Positions 1-7,463 of a DNA stretch of 43,936 nucleotides are shown here, piece after piece. The notes beneath the pieces were generated by a model. It did not search any database and had not been told where the DNA came from. It was given only the letters and a program-made list of their open reading frames with translations. The translations under genes were made by a program, and so were the position numbers. The stretch comes from Pimelobacter sp. (lineage in GTDB: Bacteria > Actinomycetota > Actinomycetes > Propionibacteriales > Nocardioidaceae). Every line of letters begins with the position of its first letter. Within the stretch, counting starts at the first letter, position 1. The stretch covers positions 1-43,936 of the forward strand of contig NZZG01000121.1 of assembly GCA_002698575.1 (NCBI GenBank), given 5' to 3'.

Positions 1-259
1 CCGCCTTGGCGACCGAGATCGCGGCCGTCATCCCACGGTCCTTGAAGGAGCCGGTCGGGTTGTTGCCCTCGACCTTGAGCCATACCTCGGCCCGGGTCAG
101 GCCGGAGAGCCACTCCGAGTGGACCAGCGGAGTGCCGCCCTCACGCAGCGTCACCGCGGGCGTGCCCTCGGGGATCTCGAGCAGGTCGCGGTACTCCTCG
201 ATGATCCCGCGCCACTGGTGGGTGGGCCGGCGGGTCTCGGTGCTGCTCGGGACGTTCAC
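1..259 (-). CDS. thrC: Threonine synthase, N-terminal part (cut by window edge)
   Basis: This is the 5' 86 codons of a PLP-dependent threonine synthase, which converts O-phosphohomoserine to threonine. The start is a GTG whose last two bases lie in the TGA stop of the upstream hom gene, a four-base overlap typical of translational coupling. The visible protein has the family N-terminus with [14 protein letters not shown] near residues 14-27, EGGTPL near 40-45, and [12 protein letters not shown], in which Lys73 is the expected Schiff-base lysine. The remainder lies beyond the left edge. The order argS-lysA-hom-thrC supports the call because the last two genes are consecutive steps from aspartate semialdehyde to threonine. 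Confidence 0.95.
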   Translation of the reverse strand, partial: MNVPSSTETRRPTHQWRGIIEEYRDLLEIPEGTPAVTLREGGTPLVHSEWLSGLTRAEVWLKVEGNNPTGSFKDRGMTAAISVAKA

Positions 260-1608
260 TCGTCGCCGCCTTCCACGCGCATCACCGAGGTGACCTCGCG
301 CACGATCTCGAGGCCGCGCAGGTGCTCGACGGTCGCACTCAGCTGCGCGTCGGTGGCCCAGTGCGAGACGACGACCAGCTGGGCGTCGTCGTCACGGCCC
401 TCCTGACGCACCGTCTGGATGGACACGCCGTGCTCGGCGAAGGCGAGCGCCACCGTGGCCAGGACACCTGCGCGGTCGTCCACGTCGATCGCCACGTGGT
501 AGCGGGTGCGGGTCTCCCCCATCGGCAGGACCGCGCGATCGGCGTAGGCCGACTCGCCGGCCCCGCGGGTGCCGGCGACGTGGTTGCGAGCCGCGGTGAC
601 CAGGTCGCCCATGACCGCGCTCGCCGTCGGCGCCCCGCCGGCACCGGGCCCGTAGAACATCAGCTCCCCCGCCGCGTCGGACTCGACGAAGACGGCGTTG
701 TAGGCGCCACGGACCCCGGCCAGCGGGTGCGAGAGCGGGATCATCGCCGGGTGCACCCGGACCGCCACGGCCTCTCCACCGTCGAGGTCCTCGGTCCCGT
801 CCGGGCCCACGAGCCCGGTGCGCAGCTCGCAGATGGCGAGCAGCTTGACCACGCAGCCCATCTCGCGCGCCGAGGCGATGTCGGCCGCGGTCACCTCCGA
901 GATGCCCTCGCGGTGCACGTCGGCGGCGGTCACCCGGGAGTGGAACGCCAGCGAGGCCAGGATCGCTGCCTTCGCCGCCGCGTCGAAGCCCTCGACGTCG
1001 GCGGTGGGGTCGGCCTCCGCGTAGCCCAGGTCCTGGGCCTCGGCCAGGGCCTCGGCGAAGCCGGCCCCCGAGGTGTCCATCTTGTCCAGGATGTAGTTGG
1101 TGGTGCCGTTGACGATGCCGAGCACGCGCGTGACCCGGTCGCCGGCCAGCGACTCGCTCAGCGGACGCAGGATCGGGATGGCGCCCGCGACCGCGGCCTC
1201 GTAGAAGATGTCCCGTCCGGCCTTGGCCGCCATCTCGAAGAGGGTCGGGCCGTCCTCGGCCAGCAGCGCCTTGTTGGCGCTGACGACGCTCGCGCCGTGC
1301 TCGAGCGCCGAGAGGATCAGGGTGCGGGCCGGCTCGATACCACCGATCACCTCGACGACGAGGTCGACGTCCTCGCGGGCCACCAGCCCGGCCGCGTCGG
1401 TCGTGAGCAGCCCGTCGGGCACCTCGATCTCGCGCGCGGCGTCGATGCGTCGTACGGCGACCCCGGCCAGCTCGACCGGCCGCCCGACCCGGGCCGCGAG
1501 GTCGCCGGCCTGGTCGAGGACGAGCCGCACCACCTGGCTGCCCACCACGCCGCACCCGAGCACTGCCACGCGTAGGGGCCGCTGCTGGGCCCCGCCGCCG
1601 TCATTCAT
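256..1608 (-). CDS. hom: Homoserine dehydrogenase with C-terminal ACT domain
   Basis: The 450-residue protein reduces aspartate-4-semialdehyde to homoserine, the branch step towards threonine and methionine. The Rossmann motif GCGVVG is at residues 18-23. The catalytic-core signature [10 protein letters not shown] is near residue 187, followed by the [18 protein letters not shown] block that carries the conserved Asp and Lys residues. The last ~80 residues form an ACT domain ([13 protein letters not shown] and [10 protein letters not shown]), which in homologues binds threonine for feedback inhibition. Its ATG overlaps the lysA stop (ATGA) and its stop overlaps the thrC start, so the three genes are probably co-translated. 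Length and domain order are standard for actinobacterial enzymes. Confidence 0.97.
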   Translation of the reverse strand: MNDGGGAQQRPLRVAVLGCGVVGSQVVRLVLDQAGDLAARVGRPVELAGVAVRRIDAAREIEVPDGLLTTDAAGLVAREDVDLVVEVIGGIEPARTLILSALEHGASVVSANKALLAEDGPTLFEMAAKAGRDIFYEAAVAGAIPILRPLSESLAGDRVTRVLGIVNGTTNYILDKMDTSGAGFAEALAEAQDLGYAEADPTADVEGFDAAAKAAILASLAFHSRVTAADVHREGISEVTAADIASAREMGCVVKLLAICELRTGLVGPDGTEDLDGGEAVAVRVHPAMIPLSHPLAGVRGAYNAVFVESDAAGELMFYGPGAGGAPTASAVMGDLVTAARNHVAGTRGAGESAYADRAVLPMGETRTRYHVAIDVDDRAGVLATVALAFAEHGVSIQTVRQEGRDDDAQLVVVSHWATDAQLSATVEHLRGLEIVREVTSVMRVEGGDE

Positions 1609-3002
1609 GTCGCACCCACGTCCGTTGCCAACAAATCGTCCTCAGTCTCGCGCCTGACCACGACGCGCGCGACTCCGTCCCGCACCGCGATCACCGGGGG
1701 ACGCAGCGCGTGGTTGTAGTTCGAGGCCAACGACCGGCAGTAGGCACCGGTACCGGGCACCGCGAGCAGGTCGTCGGGGGCGACGTCGCCGGGCAGGAAC
1801 TCGTCGCGGACCACGATGTCGCCGGCCTCGCAGTGCTTGCCGACCACGCGCGCCAGCACCGGCGCGGCCTCGGAGCGGCGCGCGGCCAGGGTGCAGGAGT
1901 AGTCGGCGTCGTACAGCGCCGTGCGGATGTTGTCGCTCATCCCGCCGTCGACCGAGACGTAGGTGCGCACCACGCCGCCGTCGAGCGCCACCGGCTTCAC
2001 GGTGCCGACGGTGTAGACCGTGCACATCGCCGGACCGACGATCGCGCGGCCGGGCTCGATCGACAGCCGCGGTTCGGCGACGCCGAGGGCGCGGCACTCG
2101 TGCTCGACGATCTTGGTCATCTCGGTGGCCAGCCGAGCAGGGTCCGAGGGGTCGTCCTGGGTCGTGTAGGCGATGCCGAACCCACCGCCGAGATCCATCT
2201 CGGGCATCGCGACCGCGAGCTCGTCGCTCACCCGGGCGTGCAGCGCCAGCACGCGTCGGGCCGCGACCTCGAAGCCGGCGGAGTCGAAGATCTGGCTGCC
2301 GATGTGGCTGTGCAGCCCGAGCAGCTCCAGCCCCGGCGCGGCGAGCACCCGCCGTACGGCGTCGAAGGCATCGCCCGAGGTGATCGAGAACCCGAACTTC
2401 TGGTCCTCGTGCGCGGTCGCGATGTACTCGTGGGTGTGCGCCTCGACGCCGGCGGTGACCCGGACCATCACCGACTGCGTGACGCCGAGCTCCGTGGTGA
2501 TCGCGGCCAGCCGCTCGATCTCGACGAAGGAGTCGAGCACGATCCTGCCCACCCCGGCCTCGACGGCACGCCTCAGCTCGGGCTCGGTCTTGTTGTTGCC
2601 GTGGTAGCCGATCCGGGCCGCGTCGAAGTCCGCGCGCAGGGCCACGCTCAGCTCGCCGGCCGAGCAGACGTCGAGCCACAGGCCCTCCTGGGCGATCCAC
2701 CGCACGACCTCGGTGCACAGGAACGCCTTGCCGGCGTAGAAGACGTCGTAGTCGCCGAACGCGTCCCGGAACGCGGCGGCACGGGCACGGAAGTCGGCCT
2801 CGTCCAGGACGTAGGCCGGGGACTGGTGCTCGGCGACGAGGTCGCGCATCGCCACGCCACCGACGACGAGGTCGCCGTCGCTCTTGTGCGCGGTGCTGGA
2901 CCACAGCAAGGGCACCAGGTCGTTGGGATCGGCGGGCTCGCGCAGCCACGACGGGCCGCGCAGGGCCCCGGGCGCGTGCGCCCATCCGGCTTCGTGCGTC
3001 AT
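1605..3002 (-). CDS. lysA: Diaminopimelate decarboxylase
   Basis: The 465-residue fold-III PLP enzyme decarboxylates meso-diaminopimelate to lysine. The start is the ATG at 3000-3002 (MTHEAGWAHAPG), preceded by a strong AAGGGGTGG Shine-Dalgarno. A longer in-frame reading exists but runs inside argS and has no site. Lys92 in DVFYAGKAF is the expected PLP lysine. Further family blocks are GVRIGYHGNNK-type sequence, HSHIGSQI, the EPGRAIVGPA phosphate-binding region, and HCEAGDIV, in which Ala replaces the usual Ser of the CESGD motif while Cys, Glu and Asp are kept. A Tyr-containing GAYCRSLASNYN lies near the C-terminus. It sits between argS (37 bp upstream) and hom (overlapping), as in many actinobacteria. 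Confidence 0.97.
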   Translation of the reverse strand: MTHEAGWAHAPGALRGPSWLREPADPNDLVPLLWSSTAHKSDGDLVVGGVAMRDLVAEHQSPAYVLDEADFRARAAAFRDAFGDYDVFYAGKAFLCTEVVRWIAQEGLWLDVCSAGELSVALRADFDAARIGYHGNNKTEPELRRAVEAGVGRIVLDSFVEIERLAAITTELGVTQSVMVRVTAGVEAHTHEYIATAHEDQKFGFSITSGDAFDAVRRVLAAPGLELLGLHSHIGSQIFDSAGFEVAARRVLALHARVSDELAVAMPEMDLGGGFGIAYTTQDDPSDPARLATEMTKIVEHECRALGVAEPRLSIEPGRAIVGPAMCTVYTVGTVKPVALDGGVVRTYVSVDGGMSDNIRTALYDADYSCTLAARRSEAAPVLARVVGKHCEAGDIVVRDEFLPGDVAPDDLLAVPGTGAYCRSLASNYNHALRPPVIAVRDGVARVVVRRETEDDLLATDVGAT

Positions 3003-3039
3003 ACGCCACCCCTTCCGCAGGGACGTCGAGGGGTGTCCA

Positions 3040-4710
3040 CTACATGCGCTCGGGCGCGGAGACGCCGAGCAGGCCCAGGCCGTTGGCCAGGACGGTGTTG
3101 GTGGCGTGCACCAGCACGAGACGAGCCTCGTTGGCGGAGGTGACCGGCTCGTCGCCCTGGGGCAGCATCCGGCACTCCTTGGTGTCGTACCACTTGTTGA
3201 ACGCCGAGGCGGTGTCCTCCAGGTAGCGCGCGATCCGGTGCGGCTCACGCAGCTCGGCGGCGCTAGAGACGACGGCCGGGAAGTCGGCCAGGGCGCGCAG
3301 CAGCGCGCGGTCGCGGTCGTGGTCGAGCAGCGAGCCGTCGAAGGCCTCCCCGGGCAGCGTCATCGCGAGGTCCGTCGCATTGGCGATCATCCGGCAGGTG
3401 CGGGCGTGGGCGTACTGGACGTAGTAGACGGGGTTCTCGTTGCTCGCGCTGGTCCACAGACCGAGGTCGAGATCGATCGGGGAGTCGCTGGAGTAGCGCG
3501 CGAGCGCGTAGCGGCTGGCATCCACCCCGATGGCGCCGACCAGGTCGTCGATCGTCACCACGGTCCCGGCCCGCTTGGACATCCGCATCGGCGCGCCGTC
3601 CTGCAGCAGGTTGACCATCTGCCCGATCAGGACCTCGAGGTTGACGTGCGGGGTGTCGCCGAAGGCCTGGCACATGGCCATCAGCCGCTGGACGTAGCCG
3701 TGGTGGTCGGCGCCGAGCATGATGAAGCACCGGCCGAAGCCGCGCTCGCGCTTGTCGAGGTAGTAGGCCAGGTCGCCGGACAGGTAGGCACCCTGCCCGT
3801 CGGACTTGATGATCACCCGGTCCTTGTCGTCACCGAAGCGCTCGGTGGCCAGCCACAGGGCACCGTCCCGCTCGTAGGTGTTGCCCAGCTCGCCGAGGCG
3901 CGCCACGGCGCGGTCGACGGCACCGCTGCGGTGCAGGTTGTCCTCGTGGAAGTAGACGTCAAAGTCGACGCCGAAGTCGTGCAGGGACTTCTTGATCTCG
4001 TCGAACATCATCTCCACGCCGGCGGCGCGGAAGGCCTCGTTGGCCTCCTCGAAGGGCAGGCCCGGGGCCTCGGGGCGGGCGGCGACGACCGCGGCGGCGA
4101 TGTCGTGGATGTACTGACCGCCGTAGCCGTCCTCGGGGGCCGGCTCACCCAGCGCGCTGGCGAGCAGGGAGCGGCTGAACCGGTCGATCTGCCCGCCGTG
4201 GTCGTTGAAGTAGTACTCGCGGGTGACCTCGGCGCCGCAGAACGTGAAGATCCGCCCCAGGGCGTCTCCCACCGCGGCCCAGCGGACCGCCCCGATGTGC
4301 AGCGGGCCGGTGGGGTTGGCGCTGACGAACTCGAGGTTGATCTTCTCCCCCGCCAGTGACGGGGTGGCGCCGTACGACGCCCCGGCAGCGAGGATGTCGG
4401 CGGCGACCTGGCCCTGCGCGTCGGCGGCGACCGTGACGTTGAGGAAGCCGGGCCCGGCCACGTCGACCTGCGCGATCCCGGCTGCCGAGCGCAGCTCGGT
4501 CGCGAGCAGCTCGCCGAGCGCCCGCGGGTTGGTCCCGGCCTTCTTGGCCAGCTTCATCGCCACGTTGGTGGCGTAGTCGCCGTGCGAGGCCTCGCGCGGT
4601 CGCTCGACGGTGACCTCCGTCGGAACGCCATCGGGCAGGACGAGCACGCCTTGCTCGACGAGCGAGGTCAAGGCCTCGACGACGGTGGCGGAGAGCTGGG
4701 CGGGATTCAC
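3040..4710 (-). CDS. argS: Arginyl-tRNA synthetase
   Basis: The 556-residue class I synthetase charges tRNA-Arg. The HIGH motif appears as [10 protein letters not shown] with its first His at residue 138. The KMSKS-equivalent is RMSKRAG, the usual ArgS variant. The C-terminal DALR anticodon-binding domain ends in [12 protein letters not shown]. The N-terminal ~100 residues contain the Add-1 domain that recognises the tRNA elbow. The GTG start has no Shine-Dalgarno. A TAGGCT box lies exactly six bases upstream, so the mRNA may be leaderless. It is the first gene of the lysA-hom-thrC cluster and lies divergent from, and 81 bp away from, a tRNA-Arg(CCG) gene. Confidence 0.97.
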   Translation of the reverse strand: MNPAQLSATVVEALTSLVEQGVLVLPDGVPTEVTVERPREASHGDYATNVAMKLAKKAGTNPRALGELLATELRSAAGIAQVDVAGPGFLNVTVAADAQGQVAADILAAGASYGATPSLAGEKINLEFVSANPTGPLHIGAVRWAAVGDALGRIFTFCGAEVTREYYFNDHGGQIDRFSRSLLASALGEPAPEDGYGGQYIHDIAAAVVAARPEAPGLPFEEANEAFRAAGVEMMFDEIKKSLHDFGVDFDVYFHEDNLHRSGAVDRAVARLGELGNTYERDGALWLATERFGDDKDRVIIKSDGQGAYLSGDLAYYLDKRERGFGRCFIMLGADHHGYVQRLMAMCQAFGDTPHVNLEVLIGQMVNLLQDGAPMRMSKRAGTVVTIDDLVGAIGVDASRYALARYSSDSPIDLDLGLWTSASNENPVYYVQYAHARTCRMIANATDLAMTLPGEAFDGSLLDHDRDRALLRALADFPAVVSSAAELREPHRIARYLEDTASAFNKWYDTKECRMLPQGDEPVTSANEARLVLVHATNTVLANGLGLLGVSAPERM

Positions 4711-4716
4711 CGCGCC

Positions 4717-4722
4717 AGCCTA
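4717..4722 (-). promoter_or_regulatory. Putative -10 box of a leaderless argS promoter
   Basis: TAGGCT on the minus strand is followed by six bases and then the GTG start of argS. That spacing puts the predicted transcription start on the start codon. There is no Shine-Dalgarno before the GTG, which agrees with leaderless translation. No clear -35 is visible. Confidence 0.55.
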
Positions 4723-4761
4723 TCGGCGACCACCGGTTTCCCTCTCACCAGTTGTGGCCGG

Positions 4762-4767
4762 TAGTCT
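4762..4767 (+). promoter_or_regulatory. Putative -10 box for tRNA-Arg
   Basis: TAGTCT lies 24 bases upstream of the mature tRNA 5' end, the usual place for a tRNA promoter. No convincing -35 hexamer is seen. Confidence 0.4.
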
Positions 4768-4791
4768 CCGCTGGTGCGTCGCAAGACGCGG

Positions 4792-4864
4792 GCCTCCGTA
4801 GCTCAGGGGATAGAGCACTGGTTTCCGGTACCAGGTGCCGCAGGTTCGAATCCTGCCGGAGGCG
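4792..4864 (+). tRNA. tRNA-Arg (anticodon CCG)
   Basis: A full cloverleaf can be drawn. The acceptor stem is GCCTCCG with CGGAGGC, the D arm GCTC/GAGC, the anticodon arm CTGGT/ACCAG with loop TTCCGGT, and the T arm GCAGG/CCTGC with loop TTCGAAT. The discriminator is G at 4864. The anticodon at 4825-4827 is CCG, which reads CGG arginine codons. CCA is not encoded. The gene lies divergently beside argS, whose product would charge it. Confidence 0.96.
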
Positions 4865-4878
4865 CCCCTCATCTCGGC

Positions 4879-4905
4879 TGCAACCTTTCCGACGTGGACT
4901 GCGTC
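4879..4905 (+). promoter_or_regulatory. Candidate ECF-sigma promoter before the RTX-like gene
   Basis: TGCAACC at 4879-4885 and CGTC at 4902-4905 give AACC-N16-CGTC, the -35/-10 arrangement used by many extracytoplasmic-function sigma factors (AAC-type -35, CGTC-type -10, 16-17 bp apart). It is about 40 bp upstream of the start codon of an exported protein. The call rests only on consensus and spacing. Confidence 0.4.
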
Positions 4906-4944
4906 TCTCTCGTGACCATGCAGTCACCATCTTGGAGAGTTCAC

Positions 4945-5610
4945 ATGTCACGGGTTCGCACGTCAGTCCTCACCGCCCTCGGCCTCGGCGCCCTGGCCGC
5001 CTCAGCGCTGACGGGAGTCACCACCACCGCGGCCGCCGGCACCGCCCCCACCTGCCACGGCAAGACCGCGACCATCGTCGGCGACAGCGAGTACGTCGAG
5101 GGGACCTCGGGCGACGACGTCATCTACGCCCCCGACTCCGAGGTCCACGCCTTCGCGGGCGACGACGACGTCTGCGCCGCCTACCTGGTCTACGCCGGTC
5201 CCGGTGACGACTTCGTCACGGTTCCCGGCGGCGGGGACACCGAGATCCAGGGCGACGGCGGCAACGACCGGATCATCGTCGGTGAGGGCTTCGCCGACAT
5301 CCGTGGCGGCTTCGGCAACGACGAGATCACGACCGGCAAGGGCCCGCAGTACATCGACGGCGGTCCCGGCCGGGACCGGATCTCGGCCGGCCCGGGCAAG
5401 GACTACGTCAGCGGGGACGACGGCGCGGACGTGCTGCGCGGCGGCGCCGGTGCGGACACCCTGGTCGGCGGACGTGGGGCCGACGAGCTCCACGGCGGCT
5501 CGGCCGACGACGAGCTCTACGGCGGTCGGGGTCAGGACATCGGGTACGGCGGCCCCGGCAAGGACAGCTGCCAGCGCGGGGTCGAGGAGCGGCACAGCTG
5601 CCACGGCTGA
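4945..5610 (+). CDS. Secreted RTX-like calcium-binding repeat protein
   Basis: This is a 221-residue exported protein. The ATG at 4945 was chosen because TTGGAGAG precedes it by six bases and the product then begins with a signal peptide (MSRVRTSV, a hydrophobic stretch, then TTAAAGTA). From about residue 85 to the end, glycine/aspartate nonapeptides of the GGxGxDxxx type recur, for example GGFGNDEIT, GGPGRDRIS, GGAGADTLV and GGRGADELH. In RTX proteins these bind Ca2+ and form a beta-roll. No catalytic domain is visible, and four cysteines may form disulfides. It has no operon partner and converges on the LCP gene. Its function is unknown; a surface or matrix role is a guess. Confidence 0.85.
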   Translation: MSRVRTSVLTALGLGALAASALTGVTTTAAAGTAPTCHGKTATIVGDSEYVEGTSGDDVIYAPDSEVHAFAGDDDVCAAYLVYAGPGDDFVTVPGGGDTEIQGDGGNDRIIVGEGFADIRGGFGNDEITTGKGPQYIDGGPGRDRISAGPGKDYVSGDDGADVLRGGAGADTLVGGRGADELHGGSADDELYGGRGQDIGYGGPGKDSCQRGVEERHSCHG

Positions 5611-5645
5611 GGCCGCGCCCGGCGGCCGGCGGCTCCGGCTCCGGC

Positions 5646-6545
5646 TCAGCAGCTGTCGATGACCGCGTCGTCGCGGGCGTCGTCGCCGTACCGCTGCGCC
5701 TGGTCGGTGTAGGGCAGCACCACGCTGGCACCGTTGATCGTCGCGATGCCGCCCTGCACCACGCAGCCGGTGATCAGACGTGGCTTCACACGGGCGATGG
5801 CCTGGCCGAGCCGGAAGAGCTCGGCCGGGCCGACGCCGGTGATGTCCATGTGCTCGAGCACGCTCAGCACGCCCGAGGCGATGAAGCCGCGCTCGGAGAC
5901 CCGCTCGGCGATCCTCGCCTGGATGCCACCCAGGACGATCTGCTGGTTGGCCGAGCGATCGAAGTCCCCTGCCGGGAGGCTCTTGCGGATGCGGGAGAAG
6001 GCCATCGCGCCGTAGCCGTTGAGGCGGATCGGTCCTTGCTCGAAGCCCAGCGGCTTGAGGTCGGAGTCGGAGAAGAAGCGCGGGTTGTCGACCTGGATCC
6101 CGCCGATGTCGTCGATCATGTCCTCGAAGAACGGGAAGCGGGTCACGAAGACGTAGTCGGGCTCGATGCCCACGAGGTCGCCCACCGCCTCGCCGAGGAG
6201 CTGGGGGCCGCCGTAGTAGAGCGCGGCGTTGATCCGGTCGGAGCCGACGCCGGGGATCGCGACGTAGGAGTCGCGCGGGATGCCGATCGTGGTCGCGGCA
6301 CCGGTGGCGGTGTCCAGGCCGATCAGCTGCAGCGCGTCGCCCCGGGTGCGCGTCATGTCCTCACCGGGCCGCGCATCGCTGCCCACCCCGAGGATCCACA
6401 CCGTGTCCCGGTCGAGTGCCACGGCCTCGGCGTGCTCGATCTTCACCAGCGCCACCTGGGTCGAGGCCCGGCTGCTGTCGGGCACGACCAGCCCGGTCAC
6501 GGCCAGGACGAGAGCAAGGGTCAGCAGGCGGGTGAGCGTGCGCAT
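5646..6545 (-). CDS. LytR-CpsA-Psr (LCP) family protein
   Basis: This is a 299-residue LCP-domain protein. The family transfers undecaprenyl-phosphate-linked glycopolymers to the cell wall. The ATG at 6545 gives a signal sequence or anchor (residues ~1-28), then the LCP domain. Family blocks include WILGVGSDAR, RTRGDALQLIGLD, IPRDSYVAIPG, DRINAALYYGG, AMAFSRIRKSLPAGDFDRSANQQ (with the conserved arginines) and the late GGIATINGASVV. The usual long cytoplasmic N-terminal tail is absent. The start overlaps the stop of the upstream lipoprotein gene by one base (TGATG), so the two are probably co-translated. The exact polymer transferred cannot be told. Confidence 0.9.
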   Translation of the reverse strand: MRTLTRLLTLALVLAVTGLVVPDSSRASTQVALVKIEHAEAVALDRDTVWILGVGSDARPGEDMTRTRGDALQLIGLDTATGAATTIGIPRDSYVAIPGVGSDRINAALYYGGPQLLGEAVGDLVGIEPDYVFVTRFPFFEDMIDDIGGIQVDNPRFFSDSDLKPLGFEQGPIRLNGYGAMAFSRIRKSLPAGDFDRSANQQIVLGGIQARIAERVSERGFIASGVLSVLEHMDITGVGPAELFRLGQAIARVKPRLITGCVVQGGIATINGASVVLPYTDQAQRYGDDARDDAVIDSC

Positions 6546-7165
6546 CAGACGGCCTTCCGGGAGATGTCGTAGCCGAAGACGCGCCAGCCGGGTGCCGTGC
6601 CCGACTTCTCGTACGTCAGGTAGAGCGACCCGGCGATCCGGTCCCTGCGGGTGATCTCTCCCGACAGCTCCAGACCGAGCACCACCTGGGCGGTCACCGC
6701 CACCGCACGGCCGTCGACGCCCAGGACGTCGATGCGCAGGCGACGGCGCACGGGCAGCACGGCGTCCAGCCGGTCTCCGAGGGTCGCGTTGCTCATCAGG
6801 TCCTCGTCGTCGACGGCGCGCTTCGCGGCCGCGTCGGTGAAGCTGGCGAAGGCCTCGGAGAAGTCCTCGCGCGGATAGGTGCCTCCGTAGGCGCCGTCGA
6901 TCCAGGCATCGACCGCGCCGAGCACGCGGTCGCGCAGCCGGTCGCGCCCCCCGTCCGCGAGGTCGCCGTCGACCCGGTTGATCGTGGCGTTGGTCACGAC
7001 CGGCTCCGGCGTCGGTGTCGGCGTGGCGGACGTCTCCCCCGTCGGTGCCGGTCCCCCTGCGTCCACCTCGTCGCCGGAGCAGCCCGCCAGGACCGAGGAC
7101 GCGAGCGTCACGCTCGCCGCCGCCAGCGCGGTTCGACGTAGGACGTGCGTGCTCCATCGCGTCAT
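6545..7165 (-). CDS. Lipoprotein of unknown function, coupled to the LCP gene
   Basis: A 206-residue protein with a lipobox (SSVLAGC, lipidated Cys29) followed by a Thr/Pro-rich linker ([10 protein letters not shown]). The mature part has an N-terminal helical segment ([20 protein letters not shown]) and then alternating beta segments ending in a Trp-Arg-Val-Phe-Gly-Tyr-Asp strand. This general layout resembles small NTF2-like or Mce-associated lipoproteins, but I cannot assign a family. AGGAG lies before the ATG. The one-base overlap with the LCP gene suggests that it acts with that enzyme at the outer face of the membrane. Confidence 0.8.
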   Translation of the reverse strand: MTRWSTHVLRRTALAAASVTLASSVLAGCSGDEVDAGGPAPTGETSATPTPTPEPVVTNATINRVDGDLADGGRDRLRDRVLGAVDAWIDGAYGGTYPREDFSEAFASFTDAAAKRAVDDEDLMSNATLGDRLDAVLPVRRRLRIDVLGVDGRAVAVTAQVVLGLELSGEITRRDRIAGSLYLTYEKSGTAPGWRVFGYDISRKAV

Positions 7166-7463
7166 GTGGCGTGCTCCTGGGGTGGGGACGGCGGTCGGCC
7201 CGGGTGGGCGAGGGTGGCTTCACCCGCACGCGCGGAACCCCCTGGTGAGGGGGCTGCCGTGGTGGCGGACGAGCGACCTGACTGTGGTGTGCCTGACAGC
7301 GTGCCCGAAAGTGGACCACAGTCCGCGCATTTGCTGGCGTGTGGGTCTAGCCTTGACAACGCGTCGCTCCGCGCCTCGTCCAGGCGCGCCCGGCGCCCTC
7401 CGGCACCCGCCGGAGCGATCATCAGCAACCCACCAGCACCCTTCGGAAGAGGCGAACCAAGCC
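7166..7463. other. Divergent intergenic region between the lipoprotein gene and kgd
   Basis: This ~300 bp region carries no gene I can support. It must hold promoters for both directions. It contains a 7-bp inverted repeat (ACTGTGG at 7281-7287 and CCACAGT at 7316-7322) and, 25 bases later, TAGCCT at 7348-7353, the best -10 candidate for kgd. A GGAAGAGG Shine-Dalgarno (7445-7452) precedes the kgd GTG, and CAGGAGC precedes the lipoprotein ATG on the other strand. Confidence 0.5.

Noticed and set aside
322..1575. Long plus-strand open frame opposite hom (and similar frames opposite lysA, argS, kgd, parC, parE, sigA)
   Set aside because: Arg/Gly/Val/Asp-rich low-complexity products without family motifs; they are mirror frames caused by high GC at third codon positions of the real genes.
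7353..7358. TTGACA as -35 of kgd
   Set aside because: No -10-like hexamer 16-18 bases downstream; TAGCCT just before it is a better -10 candidate.
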